Source: Ignelater luminosus
Lineage: Eukaryota > Arthropoda > Insecta > Coleoptera > Elateridae
Length of the DNA: 64,000 bases
Reading direction: 5' to 3'
Assembly (NCBI GenBank): GCA_011009095.1
Contig: VTPC01090543.1
Location: 151,625-215,624 of the forward strand
Under the pieces are notes generated by a model. It did not search any database. It was not told the DNA's origin and worked only from the letters and a program-made list of their open reading frames with translations. The position numbers were made by a program, and so were the translations under genes. This document shows, piece after piece, positions 23,381 to 35,430 of this stretch; positions within the stretch are counted from its first letter, which is position 1; the number at the start of each line of letters is the position of its first letter.

Positions 23381-26300
23381 TTTTGAACTATTAAGTTACT
23401 GCTTCAGACAGGAATTCTATACTTGAATTGATTTTGATGTAATTGTACTCGAGCCATTTAGAATGTTTAGTGGGTCTGATAATTTACTTAAATTTCACGT
23501 ATTAAACCACTTGTCTGTTGTTCTGACTGTGCTTGGAAAATTACATTTTTTCCAATATTCTTTCTCTTTTATATTTACCAGTATCTTTAGTAAAGTTTCT
23601 CAATTTGATTTACAGGGTACATTTTTTACATTCTGATTCTGTAGGTTTCTATAATATCTGGTATTTGATAAAACAGTCAGTAATATTAGCAGAGGTTTCT
23701 AAAAGTTTCAGCAAATACCCAATGGGATTAAAAAGATAGACCTGTTGGCCAATAATTGAATAAAAACCTAAAACCTGTTGAATTTAACTGCAAAAACGTG
23801 TTGTGCTTTTATTAGTTAGTGGTAGTTCAAAAACAGATAAATTAAATGAATTTACGCAATATCATGCGGTTTCTTTTCGTTTCAAAGGTTAACCCACAAT
23901 AATGAACAATTGAAATTGTTCGAGAGAATTTGCGAAATGAATTTAATCTAAACAAGGGTCAGCGCAAGGAGAAAATGAAATATAGAGATTGAGGTTGTAG
24001 AATCTAATGCATAGTTAATGGTCACTTAGGAAATTTAAAATAATTATTGAAAAATAGAATAAATAAAAATTGTGCGCTTCCCTATAAGAGGTAGTAAATA
24101 TTGTGGGATTCTCTACTTTTATATTCTTATAAAGACATGCCACTCATACAGGTAGATTCTGCTTTAAAATATAAAATTGAAAGACTCTTGAAGTAAATTC
24201 GTCAATCTTCAACCGCTCATGTTTAATGACCACAGCAATATTTAAATCTAGAAATTAAAACAATAATTACTCTACAAAGGTAATTAGCTCTATTTAAGAG
24301 GAAAAAACACTGAAACTGCAAAAATCCTTCTTTCACATAAAATTCATTCCCCTAACTAGATATTATTGCGAAAACTGTTTCAGAGACCTATTGTCGCTTC
24401 CCGAATGAATGCGTCCATACCTTTTAGAAAACTGTCATGGTAATGAGCATTCATAGACCACATCTTGAAAAATTTATTTAGTTGCTAAAAATGTGTCTAG
24501 CAAAGTTCAAATATGTCTCGGACGTCTACATCATTCTCATCAACATTTTATTTTTTCCTTTGTCTAATCTACTTATGTTCATCTAAGTAATTTGTTTGTA
24601 TACAATAGTCAATCGTGTCATAGATTTCTTGCTATTTTCTTAGACTTTGTACGTGTATACAGTTAATAGTTTACTTACAAATAACAAACTCTTTCTGGAT
24701 TGGAAACATTTCGCTATGACTTTGCTTCAGGCTTTGTATCACAAAATCTCTTTTTTCTTGCCGAATAAGTTAAAAAGACAGTTTGGATGGTTTGGATTCT
24801 TAAGCAGTAATAACTAAAGATTTACCTCATTAATGTTCATCTTGAAGAAAAGCGACATTGCAACAATTGCGTTTTTAAGTCGATAGTAACATTCACACTC
24901 TTCAGACTTCAACTTTTGAATTTAATACATCGGTGATCCAAAACTCATAAGTAAGATTTGGGTTTTTCATCTATGATGAGTTTAAGTGGCAATTATATCA
25001 TTGCTGCAATTAGGCCCTTAAGTGTTCAAAAGCCTTCGTTTACACTTCTCAACACTTACAATTTATTTTAATGTTTTCAAAAATTTCTCTTTACCTCTAA
25101 CATTAAAACTGTTGCCGTTCATCTGACGTGTTCATATTTCTTAGTCCATGAAAAAGACAATTTCCATAAAGGCAGCAAGTTTTTCCAAAATTGAAAAGCA
25201 GGAATAAAACCAATAAAAACCTAAAATTACCAAACAAATAATGGCATAGCGTAGCCGATTTATAGAGATACACGGGTTCAGTTTTGATAAAGGTACTATA
25301 TGTGCAAATGCACACAAGTTGCACAAACATCAATGCGATTTTGACCTCAGATTTGTACGTTCTAATAGATTAGTGAAATAAATCGCTGTTGCTTGTCTCA
25401 TTTTCAAATCTTAGGAAATGGAAGCAAAAATATACAGCAAACATTACAATTTGGCTCTAAAGGTCGAGCTTGATACAGGATTTTAGACCATACAGGGTAG
25501 CACAAAGCAAATTTGCCGTCTAGACTTCCACAACTAAGTACCATAGAATTTATCACAACAAAAGTTTACTCTATGAACACCTACACAGCAAATATCTACC
25601 TTAAAGCAAACCTAAGTCATGAAATTCTAAATACGTTTGATTTACTAAATGTCAGCTGTGTTTGGTAGAGGAGTATAAACTTCAAAGGAATTGAGAGCTT
25701 GTTGACTACAGCTTTGATTTTCAAAAAAGTAATTTGCTTCTTTATCTTGCAGTATTAGATTGATCGATGACACTGAATTTACTTTTGATCCACATGGAAA
25801 ATTTTGACAAAAACTCTAAATATCTGAACGATATCTCAAATACTCATAAATAAACGCTGCTGTAATGCGTAGGAGTTAATTCTTTACATTAAATAGGTTC
25901 GGATTCAATTTTGCAGATCCTCACTCTACGTGAATCCTGAAGTTGTAACATTCATGGGTTCTACTTGTTTATCTTTTATTTCACTCTTACTTTCATTTTT
26001 TGGCTACAAACTGGAGGGTCAAAAGAACTATTGGGGTTTTTGTATTTGTTGTGATACAATTGGAGGTAACATTTACAGAAATGACTACAGAGTTTTCTTC
26101 CTTCAATGCTAAAGTTACAAAGTCCTCACGTAATTAGACCACTGATAAAAAAAAGCAAGGAGTGCTTTAGTGCACTGCCTTGTATTGATAGAAACGAAAT
26201 AATAAAGAGATAATAAATCCAACAAATTTAAAAAGATAAAAAATGAAAAGGAATGTTTTTATGTTCAACAATTAGAAATCAAGACAGCATAAGAATGAGT

Positions 26301-26929
26301 TTTTTAGAGAAATTAATTACATGACAATCAATTAATAGGCTCAGGTACATTATTTTTCACGAATTTTTCTTGAATGATCTAATTTAGGTATATAAGTTTA
26401 GAAAAACTGCAAGGTTATGCAATTTTAGTAATTTTGAAAACAATAAACAACTTTTAAATAAAAATGGAAAATTCTACAATTTAACAAATGTACAAACAAT
26501 CAGAGACTTAAAACTTCCTATTAAGGCACTTAAGTACTTAAAAGAAAAAATATGCAGTTTGAAAACATTTTGATATAAAGACTCTTAACAATGCACATGC
26601 AAACACCTTAATAGGGCAAGATCACTGGCCAATACATGCATTTAGAGCAAAATGTAAAGAATTTTTAAGAAAATGCATTTTACTTTACTTAAATATATTT
26701 TTACTTCAGAAATTTCTATGCTACTTAGCTAAAGAATTTTAAAGGCGCCTACTAAATTTTTTTTTATTATTTATCACTCCCACTTCTTTTCAACAAATAA
26801 AAGACATGCACACCAAGCTTAAAATTATTTTGCTGTAGTAGTTCGTGCTGCCCGTAAAAGAAATAATAACGTATTATGTAAATTTGCAAATCCAGCAGTT
26901 CAATTGTTTTAAAAGTAGTGTCATACAAA
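23381..26929. other. No recognisable gene
   Basis: About 3.5 kb of AT-rich sequence. Short open frames (23533-23739 +, 25103-25333 -, 25930-26112 +) encode low-complexity, hydrophobic peptides typical of chance translation of AT-rich DNA. I saw no element termini or RNA boxes. Confidence 0.5.
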
Positions 26930-28316
26930 ATGGGAAAAGAGAAGATTCCAAAAAATGTTTTAATAAAACAGTGGTTGAATCATTATGATCGCTATTTATC
27001 CGATGGGAGCGTAATTTTTAGTAAAGCTTGCAATAAAGAGGTAGGTAAATCGTACTCCTGTAATAATTAGTTTGCTTTCAATAATTGTCTGAGTCATTAC
27101 TTTATGATATAATTAGTTAACGTTTATGAATAAATTTATAAATTACGAACCTTGTATTTTTTAATACTCGTATATACATTTTACACTTTTGTTTTTCAAC
27201 AGGAAGTGTTTATTTTATTATAATTAAACTATTAAATATAATTAGTATTAACAATGGTAATTGTTAATACTTTAACAAATTTATATAATTAATTGACAAA
27301 CAAAAAGCATCAACTGAAGCAACATGTTGAAACATCTTTGCATCAGACCAGTGTTGCCAGAGAAACTAAATTAAAGCAGACGTTTCTAACAAAACAAGCC
27401 GATAAAAGAGGAATTTGTTGAAGACTTTTGTCGTGCACTTATTTCTGCAAATATTCCATAGAATACTGTAGAAAACCCTATTTTTAAGACATTTTTGGAA
27501 AAATTATGTGATGGCAATATTCCGGGCGAGTCAACGTTGCGATGAAATTATCTGGATGTTTGCTATGATATTGCAATACAGCAGATAAGAGAAAATATTG
27601 CTGAAGGGCCCATTTGGTATTGAGTGGATGAAAAAAACAAATAGTAAAACCACAGCCTATTTTGTAAATTCTTCAAGATTTCTTTTTCCAAACGAATTTA
27701 ATGACAAGAATGTTTTAATTATGTATACCGATGCAGCCGCTTGTATGGTATCTGCAGCACACACTATTCAAACTTTTTATCCGAACTTGATACATGTGAC
27801 ATGTTTACAGTATGCCTTTCACCGAGTAGCAAAACAAATTTGAGATGAATTCCCAATGACTTCATTCTACAATTAAAAACGTTTTCCTAAAAGCTTTTTT
27901 AAGAGTCGTATACTATAAATCCAAATTACCCAGTGTACCTTTACCTTCCCAACCCGTTGCAACAAGATAGCGAAGTTGGTTAAGAGCAGTTAAGTTCTAT
28001 TCAAACCACTTTAACGAAATGGTCGAAATAGTTAATGATTCCATAAAACGATTCGTCTTCAATAAAAAGCGCAAAACTTTTCTTGAAAGATAAGAATTTA
28101 GGCAATAATATTTTATACATTGCTAGTAACTTGCAGATGCTATACAAATTAGAAAAGTCAAGCCCTAACAAAGCCTTAAAAGTTGTGAGAACACCAAGAT
28201 CACAAACAGACAATGCTAAAGAGCATATAGCTCGAACAGTTCAAAACAAACTTGACGCAGTGTGTTGCATATTAAATAACTTTTTGTGCTTATTTTGGCC
28301 ATTAAGTATTAGTACT
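26930..28316 (+). pseudogene. hAT-like transposase relic with N-terminal zinc finger
   Basis: ATG at 26930 opens MGKEKIPKNVLIKQWLNHY, then YLSDGSVIFSKACNKE, the first half of a BED-like finger. The second half, HQLKQHVETSLHQ, starts at 27308 after an AT-rich gap. Downstream are IPGESTLR-like and KNYLD-like pieces (about 27520-27555), NVLIMYTDAAACMVSAAHTI and FYPNLIHVTCLQYAFHRVAK (about 27710-27835), then NVFLKAFLRVVYYKSKLPSV (about 27870-27925), PLPSQPVATR, YSNHFNEMVEIVND and a long tail (about 28085-28300) with LGNNILYIASNLQMLYKLE. I recall this order from hAT-family proteins resembling CGG-repeat-binding protein 1 that are multicopy in aphids and other insects. The first finger Cys is now Ser. 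Several stops and frameshifts make it non-functional. Confidence 0.75.
27041..27307 (+). other. Possible intron inside the hAT-like transposase gene
   Basis: The zinc finger coding sequence stops at AAAGAG before GTAGGT (27041) and resumes in a family-like way at CATCAACTG (27308), preceded by AG. The 267 bp between are extremely AT-rich and carry no family residues. An intron with GT...AG ends would join the two halves of the finger. The 3' end lacks a pyrimidine tract, so a simple insertion is the alternative. Confidence 0.3.
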
Positions 28317-28379
28317 TAACAATCCGACATCTATTAATAACTACGAGATAATGATGAAATTTATAAAAAAATATTGAAT

Positions 28380-30060
28380 TTTCCGTGGACATTAAAGAAA
28401 TGTTTTTACAAATTAAAGTTAGAAACAAAGACACACAACTTATTAAGGTTTCACTGGAGGCGAAGACGGAAAGAATAATATAGAAGCCTATAAAATTTCT
28501 AATATTTCGTATAGTATGTTCGCCCTACCTAGCTCAGCTGTAAAAAACAAAAATGCTATGGACTATAATATGGACACGCATACAGAAACTATAGAAGCGG
28601 TTACTAAGAGATAACCATTTAGACAGTAAAGAAACGGAATAAAAGGAAATAGGAAAAATAAAAGACATGACAAAGATTTACGTTTTCAAATCTGTAACTG
28701 AATTTGCAGCTCTGAAAGGAATTTAGAACAAATTGAAAACACATTAGATTATGTTGTTTTGCCAACTAGAAAAGTTTTAGGAGTATGGTGGGACTCGAAA
28801 AACGACTTATTTAAATTTAGTTTCTATCTTAACAAAATAAACCCTAAGATTTTGAAAATGAAATAATTGCTACTAAAAGAGACACTTAGAGAAACTCAAT
28901 GTCAATGATTTATCCTTTTGAATTTATCAATCACATAACGATTCACGTCCTTCGAGATAATTCCTCAAAATATGCGGAGAAATCTGTCATGGGATGAGAA
29001 CATATCAGGAGATTTAATGGATGCCTGAGGTTAGTGGCTTAATTTTTTACAAACTAAAATGTATGATACCTATATACCTACGCATAATTTGATTCTAAGG
29101 TTTACTCTGTACAACTCCATATTTTCTCAAATGCATGTTTAACAGCTTTTGGAATAGTAGCTTACTTTATATTTTAAGACCAGTGAACCAACTAAGTTTG
29201 TGTTGGTAACAGCCAAGACAATTTCTAAACCTAATGACTGCAGAGTTAGATGTAAGACTAAGTCAGCTCATAAAACAAGTGCATACAGTAAGTATCGAAA
29301 AAACTTTCTATTGGAGTGATTTAGAACCCGCAATGCTTTGGCTAAGATCTGGTATTATAAATTACAAAAAATTCTGAGTATATAGAATTTTAGGTGACAA
29401 GAAAAAATAGGAATGGGCAGATACAAAAAATATTGCTAATCATTTAATAAAGTTTACCGAAGGAAATAATGAAGATTGGTTTTTGAGACCAGACTTTTTA
29501 AAGAAAGATGAGAATTCATGGCCAATCAGAAACTTTGAAAATGAAAAATGTGAAGTGGAAAAAAGTAAAAAAGAAAAGTCACTTTACCGGACTATTAAAA
29601 TACAGTTATGGTTTTTCAGGCATAGAAAAATGTTAATTAGAGTGATAGCGTGGATGCTATTCATAAAAAACCTATAAGTATGGCATTTTTGAAATTAAAG
29701 GAAGACTTAAACCTTCGTCAAATTAGAAGATCAAATGAACGCCATTATAATGAAAACTAGACATACCTTTACTAACTTATTGGTTGACTAGGAATGGAGA
29801 CTGTATACTGTTAAGCAGCTGTATGTTTTGGGTAAATAGAAAATTCAAACCCGTAATTCCTGAAATGGGTCAATTAGCAACTCCAATAGTAGACTACTTT
29901 AAACCTACATTGATCAAAATAACTAAGTAGGAGAGAAAAAAGGTATGGGGTGCATGTCAATTAGCGCTAACTACCAATTTCTATAGATACAAGTTCAGAA
30001 ATTCTAGCCATCAAGAGAATGGTTGACCTAAAAGCGTGTATTCTCATAATGCAAAGTGTT
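28380..30060 (+). mobile_element. BEL/Pao-type LTR retrotransposon pol relic
   Basis: A dead pol region lies immediately downstream of the hAT-like relic. Reverse-transcriptase pieces are SVDIKEMFLQIKV (about 28382-28420) and a degraded HLDSKETE block after 28610. The catalytic YVDD box expected between them is missing. KVLGVWWDSKNDLF (about 28772-28815) opens the domain that follows RT in this group. The RNase H-like part has VSIEKTFYWSDLE (about 29290-29330), NYKKF, and then WFLRPDFLKKDENSWP (about 29478-29525). Integrase traces include VIPEMGQLATPIVDYF (about 29850-29900) and weaker text to about 30060. Order and motifs match BEL/Pao elements, not gypsy or copia. Gag, protease and both LTRs were not found. 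Numerous stops are present. Confidence 0.8.
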
Positions 30061-30732
30061 CATAAATGTTTCTGAGTCCAGTTGGCTATGGAATCTAATT
30101 TTAACGTGCCGCCTTATTGATTTATTTCAACAACTAATACGTAATTTAGCAATTTAGTTAATCTTGTGCTGAAATTTGTGGGGTTGTTTCACATTTTTTC
30201 CCTCTAATTGAACTTATTGCACGAAAAAGTCTAAAGTTGTAGGTATTATAAACTAATTTTAACTTATTAATTCTTAAAAAAACATAAAATTAGGCAACCA
30301 TCACAACAACGACGCATTGCGTTTAACAATGCTCCAGGCTCACCTTATCTATACTACAAGGCCTTTATTTCTTTTGAATATAACAATCTGTTTATCAATA
30401 CAAAGATATTGAGAACAAAAAGGCACTTTTCTCAGCAAACATGTCGACAACTTCCAGCAAAAAAATAACTACACAAGATTGGCAGCTATTTGCAACTCAA
30501 CAAGAGACAATTACTACCACAATCACGTCAACTACAAACCCCAAGCCTTGAATGTTGCAAAGAACACTGTAGAATAACATAATTCTGCAAATCTGTTTAC
30601 TTATTAGATTGAATGTAGAAAATACAAATCATCAGTGATACGCCAGTTCGTAAGGGGTTAACAAGAAGTGTGAAGAACTCCCTCAAAATAGTTCTAAAAG
30701 AAACTTGTCCGACAGAGGCGCTATATACTCTT
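30061..30732. other. No recognisable gene
   Basis: AT-rich sequence between the BEL/Pao relic and the 205-bp repeat. Plus-strand text around 30440-30550 is A/C-rich with no motif that I recognise. Confidence 0.4.
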
Positions 30733-30937
30733 ATTTTGCCTAATCATCCGGGTTTTGTTGCAAGTTCCATTTTAAGCGCATTTACTTAACATGAATTTAT
30801 CATTTCGTTTCGGCTTCTGAAAGCTATTCAGTCATTTTTTTATAGTTATCAAGCATTTTGTTTAACGTTTCTTTGAAGTTCTTTGTTAAAAATTAAAATG
30901 TATTTAGCAGATTGATTTATATTTTGTTCATTAATTA
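30733..30937 (+). repeat. 205-bp direct repeat, left copy
   Basis: This copy matches 32875-33079 over 205 bp with no gaps and only about four mismatches by eye (near 30745, 30796, 30811 and 30925). Identity stops sharply at both ends: ATTTTGCCTAA on the left, CATTAATTA on the right. It lies about 200 bp upstream of SD-GQN copy B. It carries no open frame. Confidence 0.9.
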
Positions 30938-31139
30938 TTATTATATTGTTGGAGACAGTTTGTGGTGAATTTATTATCTTATTTTCGATGTAGTAAGTAA
31001 CTGTTTTTTATACCTGTGTTAATACTCGTTAGTTGCTATGGAACCAGTGTATTCTTGCATTAGTACAAGCACAAAATTTGAAAAAACTACAGGTAAACGG
31101 CAGTTTTAAATGTTTATACGTTAGATTGATTGAATGTAA

Positions 31140-32060
31140 CTGCTTTCGACCGAAACCACAACCGACGGGTCAATCTTAGCTGAAATAACTGATGGAGATG
31201 GGTACGATTTGAACAAAAGCCCTGAATTTGTATTTGCGAAGAAGAATGTAGTGACAGCAGCGTTAGAACCAAGGTCAAAAAAATTGACAAGCAAGGAAAT
31301 GTCGACCAAAACAAAGGAAGGAAACGAAAATCTTTATACATTACTAGAGCAGAGAACAAGAAAGCAAGAAATTTCAATCAAAGCCATAAAAGGAAAATGA
31401 TAAAGGAGAGAAAGTTTTATGAAATTTTCGAACAGTGTTCGTGTTCTATACAATGCTGTACAAAGGTGTCCAAGAAAGAACGGAAAATATGGTTTCATAC
31501 GTATTGGGAGATAGGGAATTATGATGTACAGATGGCATTAATAGCTGCATTAGTAAGAGAAGGCAAAAAGAAGAGCTATTATGGTCAGGGATAAAGAAGA
31601 ACATGATATTTTTAAATTTACAGATTCAACGAGTTTACAGTGTGTCGTGAAGCATTTATAAACGCTAGGTATTTCCACAAAAAGCGTAGACACTGCTTTC
31701 AATAAATTAAGATCAGGAAGTATTATCGATAACATTGGAAAAAAGAAGATTTGTGAAGAAAAAAAAGAAAAGTTGTAAAACCCTTAAATAAAATTCCTAA
31801 ATATCCAAGTCATTATCGGAAAGGACAATGTTCAGGTGACCAGTTCTTATCACCTGAAATTACTCTTTTGTTAATGTATGAGAAATACAAGCAAGTGTAG
31901 CGACACTTTCTAAAAACTAGAAATACCCAAAACATTGACTTTTCGGAAATAAATATTCGAGGTAAAAGGGTCCCACTTATACCTGTTAATTTGTTGAAGA
32001 CATTCTCAAATGTTTTGCACCTTAACATTTTCAGAGAAAAAAAGGTTTTTCCGTTTGTCA
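31140..32060 (+). pseudogene. SD-GQN family, copy B (N-terminal half)
   Basis: A basic, Lys/Arg-rich stretch (about 31200-31400) precedes EQCSCSIQCCTKVSKKERKI (31433-31492), then TYWEIGNYDVQMALIAALV. This is a Cys-rich motif followed by R-x-x-x-F-x-x-YWxxGxYxxQ, as at the start of other copies. Next come LGISTKSVDTAFNKLRSGSI (about 31662-31722), a helix-turn-helix-like step, and PSHYRKGQC (about 31805), the SHY box. EITLLLMYEKYK (about 31855-31890) fits the family's LYxxY helix. The catalytic half is absent. Stops and frameshifts are present. The gene may have been cut by the duplication that made the 205-bp repeat, or the C-terminal piece at 35.2 kb may be its displaced other half. Confidence 0.6.
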
Positions 32061-32874
32061 ATTATTTTCTTTCAAACATACTTCTTTAGAAATATCTTAA
32101 ACACTTTTATACATTATATATAATTTTCGTAGAAGGTTTAAGAATTTTGTTTAGTGTCTAATTCTTAGAGTAGAGAACACATTATAAACTTTCCTAGAAG
32201 AATCTTTGTCTAAATTCTTCTTAAACGGACCTACACAATAATATTTTCTTGAACAAAGTTCCTGTTAATAGTTTTCAGAACATGATGTTCTTCGAAGACT
32301 CGAGAATTTTGTTCTTTGTTAAAACACAGGTAGAGATGTATAAAAGCTTAGTTATTTACAGGGACGATTCATTCCTTCGCTAAGATTCATTCGATATCAT
32401 TCCAGTTTGCACAACATTTAACCTGTTATAATCTTTAATAAATAAAGTTTAGTTTTGCTATTTATTATTATTAAACAAACTCGCATATTAGTATAAAAAA
32501 TCTAGCACCCCAAAACATCTTCACAAGAAATTCAACAATCAGTAAGTTTTGTAACATACAGACGTATCTGCTTTACAGAATTTAACTTAAAATTCAAATC
32601 TTTGAAAAAAGACGTCTCTAATAAATGTGACCAAAATCAATACCAAAATGCCGCAACTGACGAACAAAAAGAAAGAATTAAAACACCACACAATAATCAT
32701 ATTTAGCTATGGCAAAGTACAAAGATCAAAATGAAAATAGACCTAGCAAGTGCAAACAAGTAGTACTACGGAATGTTTTGACCTACAAAAGACGCTGCCA
32801 TTATCAAGACTATCAACCGGAATTTTATTTTATAAACGACAAATTTGGTTGTATAATTGTAATGCCATTTCGAA
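32061..32874. other. No recognisable gene
   Basis: AT-rich sequence between SD-GQN copy B and the second 205-bp repeat. No motif of the missing middle part of the family protein can be read on either strand. Confidence 0.4.
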
Positions 32875-33079
32875 ATTTTGCCTAAGCATCCGGGTTTTGT
32901 TGCAAGTTCCATTTTAAGCGCATTTACTTAACATGAATTAATCATTTCGTTTCGGCTTATGAAAGCTATTCAGTCATTTTTTTATAGTTATCAAGCATTT
33001 TGTTTAACGTTTCTTTGAAGTTCTTTGTTAAAAATTAAAATGTATTTAGCAGATTGATTTATATTATGTTCATTAATTA
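32875..33079 (+). repeat. 205-bp direct repeat, right copy
   Basis: The partner of 30733-30937, offset by exactly 2142 bp with no indels. Sequence on either side is unrelated between the two copies. That suggests the repeat is a discrete unit (element terminus or duplicated segment) and not the remains of a longer duplication. Confidence 0.9.
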
Positions 33080-33179
33080 ATGAAATTCGATACTCTATTT
33101 TATTACTGAAACGTGCCTTGTGCTGTTTTTAAATCTTTAGCATATTTTTCAGTCCTTATCGTTTTTCAGAATTTTTCTT

Positions 33180-34036
33180 TTTACTTACAGCGTTAGTGTC
33201 GCTTGCCGTCAGCAGATTCATGTCTGGAGAAAGACAGATTCACATTGGAGAAATAGCGTTTGGAAAAGTACCATTTTTAATAAAAGATCTGTGTCTGAAT
33301 TCGTTTAAGGGTGTACAACTGACTTCTCTATTTTGCCAAACCGTTTCTTTTGTTAGCACTTTGTGATTTTCTCGGGGAGTTGAATTCCAGATAGCGCATA
33401 GCGTTCACGCTTCCGCGTTATCCGGTTCTTTTGGGGCCTGGTGCCTTTCGTATTTTAGTTTGTGGCGGTCGGTTATCTTCAACAATTAGTGACTTTGAGT
33501 TTACCCCATTTTGTTGTTTTGCGTTTCTTTGGTTCATGGTAACCGGCATTCAGTTGCATTTTGGGTGAACTCTAGAGAAGGCCTCTCTAGAAACCGACGT
33601 ATAAACGCCCGTTGGGCGGAAGAAATCAAACTCATAGGTCGAAAGGTTGCACCTCATTTTATTTGTATTGGGAAATGAACGAGACGTCCATCGTTCATAT
33701 CTTCGTAAGAAGGAGAAAATAACGAAGTAACCGCATCGTGCCAGTCGTTTAGGAATTATTTAGACCCAGTTATCTTTTCGTATTTATGGTTTAGTCCTTG
33801 GAGAAGACTTTGTCTTTCGCTATCGGAAGAATTGTTTCGTTAACATCTTTGGATGCGAAGGATATACTCTCTTTTGTGTTAAAAATTAAAAGTTTTGTGT
33901 TTTGTGTAAAGGGCAATTGAGTATTTTTAAATTCTTAATGGTTTCTAAAAATAAATAGTACCGATCTCTCAGTTGTGCCATTTGGTTTTTCAAAAATGGG
34001 TTACCAGAACTTTGTGGACGCACTACGGACGCTAGA
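33180..34036 (+). other. Mixed-composition block with a candidate first coding exon
   Basis: Composition becomes markedly less AT-rich, with CpGs (33360-33800), and then an ATG in good context (CAAAAATGGG, 33996) opens MGYQNFVDALRTL up to a consensus donor, GCTAGA|GTAAGA, at 34036/34037. There are no long open frames upstream, which would suit a 5' untranslated region. TTTTTCAGTCC near 33145 resembles an arthropod initiator. I do not recognise the 13 residues. It could be the first exon of a host gene whose other exons are outside the window, or the leader of a transposon. Confidence 0.25.
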
Positions 34037-35164
34037 GTAAGAAATATTTTAAATTATGACAATGTTGTGTGTACCTTTTGAATAGCGATTAGTTTTTATA
34101 ATAAATTAAGCTATGGTAACATTATAAATATTTCTGGAAAAAGGTTCAGATTTCTTTATTAGTTTATTTCAGGGATTTATTCTCATTAATTCACTGTTTC
34201 TTTTTGATTGATACAATTTGATGATTTTCTTTTTATTTAAAATAATGTAATTATAGTTTCAGATTACGATTTAATTTTGTTATTCATTTGTCATTTTGTT
34301 TTCTGTTCTACATACAATCTTAAAATTATAACAGCAAGTTCATCAAACTCGTTTGTGCATGGTTACGTCATTTTCTTCTTCATGTAAAGTCTTTTCAAAA
34401 TGTTGTTTGTTTATGTTTGTAACTGATGCCTTTTTAATTAATTTTAATATTTTATATTAAACTTATTTTAATGTTATCATTAAATATAATTTACGTTGTC
34501 AAGATTTGAACCTTTGTTAATTACTTTCCTTGTCTGCATTTTAAAGTTATAATAAATTCATTGTGTGTTACCTATTTTGATATTTTATTTGATAAATATT
34601 GCTTTGATTGAGAGTCAGGTATATTGTGTTATGGGCGTCTCGTGTTTCTAGTAACAAAGAATCTAAATTTTGCCATTATTAATTTAAAGTTTTATGAAGT
34701 CAGTGTTTTATAAAGTTTATCTCAGTTATGAGAGAGAGACGCTAGAACTTATCATAGATCATGATATTTCTATTTTGTGTTTTTAAGTCATGTATAGGGT
34801 CAATTTAAGCCCTACGGGTAAGTTGAGAGTACATTTTAGCATCCAGATACAATTTCAAGTTTCTGTATACAGGGTGATATTAATTATGGTCATCCTTATA
34901 CAGGACGTTTGCCGATGTGGGGACAGGTCGGCGGATTACTTCTTTTTAGCATAACTGTTTCCTGGCGCCCTTTTGGGCATTTTAGTTAAGAGCTAAGTTT
35001 TAGATTCAGGCAAGAACATCAATGCCTGGATTATTTTCTATCTTGGAACCTACTCCCGTCTTCGACATGAGCTATGGGCTTGAACATCTACCGATATCTG
35101 TCTTATACGGAGATTAGGCCTCTTTTCCGACTTTTTCCCGTTACACAATCTAGGAATTCATTCA
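34037..35164. other. No recognisable gene
   Basis: First AT-rich (34040-34800), then more mixed (34800-35160) with CTGGCGCCCTTTTGGGC near 34965, but with no frame or terminal repeat that I recognise. If the exon proposed at 33996 is real, this is intron sequence. Confidence 0.35.
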
Positions 35165-35430
35165 GGTTTTAACAATAAAGGGTTCTTTAACGTGTGGGCA
35201 GAAAATAAAGCAGACCGAGGTGCACAAGAAATGGGTCACTGTTTCATAAAACATACAAATAAGAAAACTCCGAGTTCTAAAAAATTAATTTTATGGTCAG
35301 ATTCCTGTGATGGTCAGAAACGTAATATACAGTTGACACTCATGTTTTACGTAAACTGACAGGGTGATCAAGATTTAATTGACGTTGTAGATGGCTTCAG
35401 CGGAATGTCAGATTTGTAAGTTGAAACTAA
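35165..35430 (+). pseudogene. SD-GQN family, copy C (catalytic box)
   Basis: A nearly continuous plus-strand frame reads NVWAENKADRGAQEMGHCFI (about 35190-35250), then SKKLILWSDSCDGQKRNIQL and TLMFYVN before a stop at about 35360. It continues QGDQDLIDVVDG. The family pattern is W-x-E-x-xAxRGxxEIxSC, about 15 residues, then LILWSDSCGGQNRN. The Asp and Cys of the box are kept, and the Asn of GQN is Lys. It carries the part that copy B lacks and lies 3.1 kb beyond it in the same orientation. Confidence 0.7.

Noticed and set aside
25103-25333. 76-codon minus-strand frame with Cys and hydrophobic residues
   Set aside because: Low-complexity chance frame in AT-rich DNA. No signal peptide cleavage context or cysteine pattern of a known family.
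33180-35160. LTR retrotransposon interpretation of the whole mixed-composition block
   Set aside because: The CTGGCGCCC word near 34965 is primer-site-like, but no paired LTRs, polypurine tract or pol text could be found.
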